From NCBI RefSeq assembly GCF_020524545.1, contig NZ_JAIVLG010000002.1:558001-622000 (forward strand): a DNA stretch of 64,000 nt. The letters run 5' to 3'. How positions within the stretch are numbered: the stretch's first letter is position 1; each line of letters opens with the position of its first letter. The translations under genes and the position numbers were made by a program. Source of the stretch: Microbacterium paraoxydans. GTDB lineage: Bacteria; Actinomycetota; Actinomycetes; Actinomycetales; Microbacteriaceae. Positions 63,032 through 64,000 of this stretch are shown one piece after another. The notes below the pieces were generated by a model. The model saw only the letters and a list, made by a program, of their open reading frames with translations. It was not told where the DNA came from and searched no databases.

Positions 63032-63571
63032 ATGACCGATCAACGTCCGCAGTACGGCGAACTCGCAACGCCGGAGGAGCAGCGCCGTGCCGCAGGCCTG
63101 CCCCCGCTGGACGAGGTCGCCATCGCGCCGCCGGCCCCTCCCGCCGCACCGATCGACGCCGCTGCGGCCCCGGCGTCGGGCGGTAGCCCGACTCCGCGTC
63201 GGCGCCCCGTGGATCGGCTCGTGACGGTCGCGCTTCTCGCCTATGGCTTGGTGAACGTCGTCGTAACCGGGCTGTCATATCTCGACCTTCCGAACGTGAT
63301 GAACGAGACCATGAGGATCCTCGGCATCGACGGAGAGTTCACCAACTTCGCCCAGGGGCGCATCTGGGGGACCATCGGCGCGATCGTCCTGGCCGCCGGG
63401 TGGGCGATCACCGCCGCGCTCTCCATCCGTCGCCTGCGTCGCGGGCGTCTCACCTGGTGGTTGCCGATCGTGGGCGCGATCGTGACGGGTGTGATCGTGT
63501 CGATGTGCATCGCTGTGCCGATGATGAGCGACCCGGCGTTCATCGCCTACCTGACGTCCGTCGGTCAGTAG
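63032..63571 (+). CDS. Putative DUF6264 membrane protein
   Basis: The 179-residue protein has a Pro/Ala-rich hydrophilic N-terminal half (about residues 1-60). Three or four transmembrane helices follow (LVTVALLAYGLVNVVVTGL, GAIVLAAGWAITAALSI, LPIVGAIVTGVIVSMCIAV) with basic loops. This resembles DUF6264 proteins of Microbacteriaceae. The function is unknown. It is leaderless by the spacing rule. Confidence 0.75.
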   Translation: MTDQRPQYGELATPEEQRRAAGLPPLDEVAIAPPAPPAAPIDAAAAPASGGSPTPRRRPVDRLVTVALLAYGLVNVVVTGLSYLDLPNVMNETMRILGIDGEFTNFAQGRIWGTIGAIVLAAGWAITAALSIRRLRRGRLTWWLPIVGAIVTGVIVSMCIAVPMMSDPAFIAYLTSVGQ

Positions 63572-63589
63572 CCGCTGCCGACACCCCGG

Positions 63590-63595
63590 TACTGT
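63590..63595 (+). promoter_or_regulatory. -10 element, leaderless start
   Basis: TACTGT ends 6 nt before the ATG at 63602. Confidence 0.5.
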
Positions 63596-63601
63596 CGAAG
63601 G

Positions 63602-64000
63602 ATGCTTCAGAACAGCTTCGGCGTCCACCTCTCTGCTGCGTCCGTCGATCGCGGCGACGGCTCCGACCCTCGGTCGCAGGCGCACGACATCCTGGCCGGT
63701 CTGCGGGTCCCGGCGGGCGTTCGCGATGCGGGGGACGAGTGGGACGACCACTCTGAGGCTCTGCTCGCGATCCCGGTGACGGACGACGGGCAGGTGTTGA
63801 CGCTCACCGGGGAGGACCGCATCGCCACGACGCTCTCTGTCACCGACCTGCGCGAGGCCTTCCGGGCTCAGGGGCTGTCGCTCTGGCTGGAGAGCGGCAT
63901 CGATCCGGACGACGACGGGCTCGAGACCGAAGACCTCGACGACCTCGTCGACGAGAACGGCGAGGAAGATCCTGAGGAGGTGGAAGACGAGCTCGACTCG
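63602..64000 (+). CDS. Acidic hypothetical protein, cut by the window edge
   Basis: An open frame of 133 codons begins MLQNSFGVHLSAASVDRGDG and runs to the right edge with no stop. The visible part has mixed polar sequence (AHDILAGLRVPAGVRDAGDEW, LLAIPVTDDGQVLTL) and then a strongly acidic stretch from about residue 103 (DPDDDGLETEDLDDLVDEN). I do not recognise the family. A leaderless -10 element 6 nt upstream supports the start. The C terminus lies outside the window. Confidence 0.65.
   Translation, partial: MLQNSFGVHLSAASVDRGDGSDPRSQAHDILAGLRVPAGVRDAGDEWDDHSEALLAIPVTDDGQVLTLTGEDRIATTLSVTDLREAFRAQGLSLWLESGIDPDDDGLETEDLDDLVDENGEEDPEEVEDELDS

Overview
The window looks like chromosomal DNA of a high-GC actinomycete of the family Microbacteriaceae, most likely Microbacterium or a close relative. 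The basis is about 70% GC, frequent GTG starts, small actinobacterial families (DUF501, DUF4307, DUF4245, and probably DUF6264) and conserved blocks such as eno-ftsB-DUF501 and greA-DUF4307-hemolysin III-cis-prenyltransferase-phoH-fumC-xseB/xseA-ispH, whose order resembles that of other Actinobacteria. The genus is an inference. I saw no rRNA, insertion sequence, prophage, CRISPR array or replication origin.

Region 1 (1-10148, + strand) is one tightly packed ten-gene unit that enters from the left edge. It holds a quaternary-amine (choline/betaine type) ABC transporter (permease, ATPase, permease, lipoprotein), then a formaldehyde-activating-enzyme (Fae) homologue, a 3-hydroxyisobutyrate-dehydrogenase-family enzyme, an aldehyde dehydrogenase, a short-chain dehydrogenase, an FAD oxidase with the HHH motif of alkyl-DHAP synthase, and an FGGY sugar kinase. 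It reads as import and stepwise oxidation of a compound I cannot name and is the best candidate here for an undescribed pathway.

Region 2 (10135-15835, - strand) has a small membrane protein, the riboflavin operon ribD-ribE-ribBA-ribH behind an FMN riboswitch, a Fpg/Nei-family glycosylase and a GNAT acetyltransferase. Region 3 (15912-28584) holds mfd, a left-handed beta-helix protein, gdhA, ppc, nhaA, mazG, hisS and an SGNH hydrolase. Region 4 (28556-34921) is accessory: a VOC protein divergent from an AraC-type regulator, an amino-acid permease, a DUF4442 protein, a GntR-DUF1648-CPBP membrane operon with a visible operator, and an O-methyltransferase.

Region 5 (35034-44739) carries eno, ftsB/divIC, a DUF501 protein, a subtilisin-like protease, a type II NADH dehydrogenase with an Ala/Lys-rich tail, a DedA protein behind a yybP-ykoY (manganese) riboswitch, a tRNA-Leu(UAA), a D-threonine-aldolase-like protein, a lactone-oxidase-like flavoprotein and LemA. 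Region 6 (44752-53672) has a membrane-anchored unknown, a YcaQ-type glycosylase, an AI-2E exporter, ilvA, greA, a DUF4307 protein, hemolysin III, a cis-prenyltransferase and a class V aminotransferase. Region 7 (53831-64000) has phoH, an AbiEi/DUF559-like nuclease gene bracketed by two near-identical long hairpins, fumC, a beta-carbonic anhydrase, a DUF4245 protein, xseB/xseA, ispH, an IclR regulator, a candidate small RNA with three UCCCCA hairpin loops, and two small proteins, the last cut by the edge.

Across the window many first genes show a TAnnnT -10 hexamer exactly 6 nt before the start codon, so a large share of transcripts is probably leaderless. Genes inside operons overlap by 1-4 nt or follow a Shine-Dalgarno sequence.
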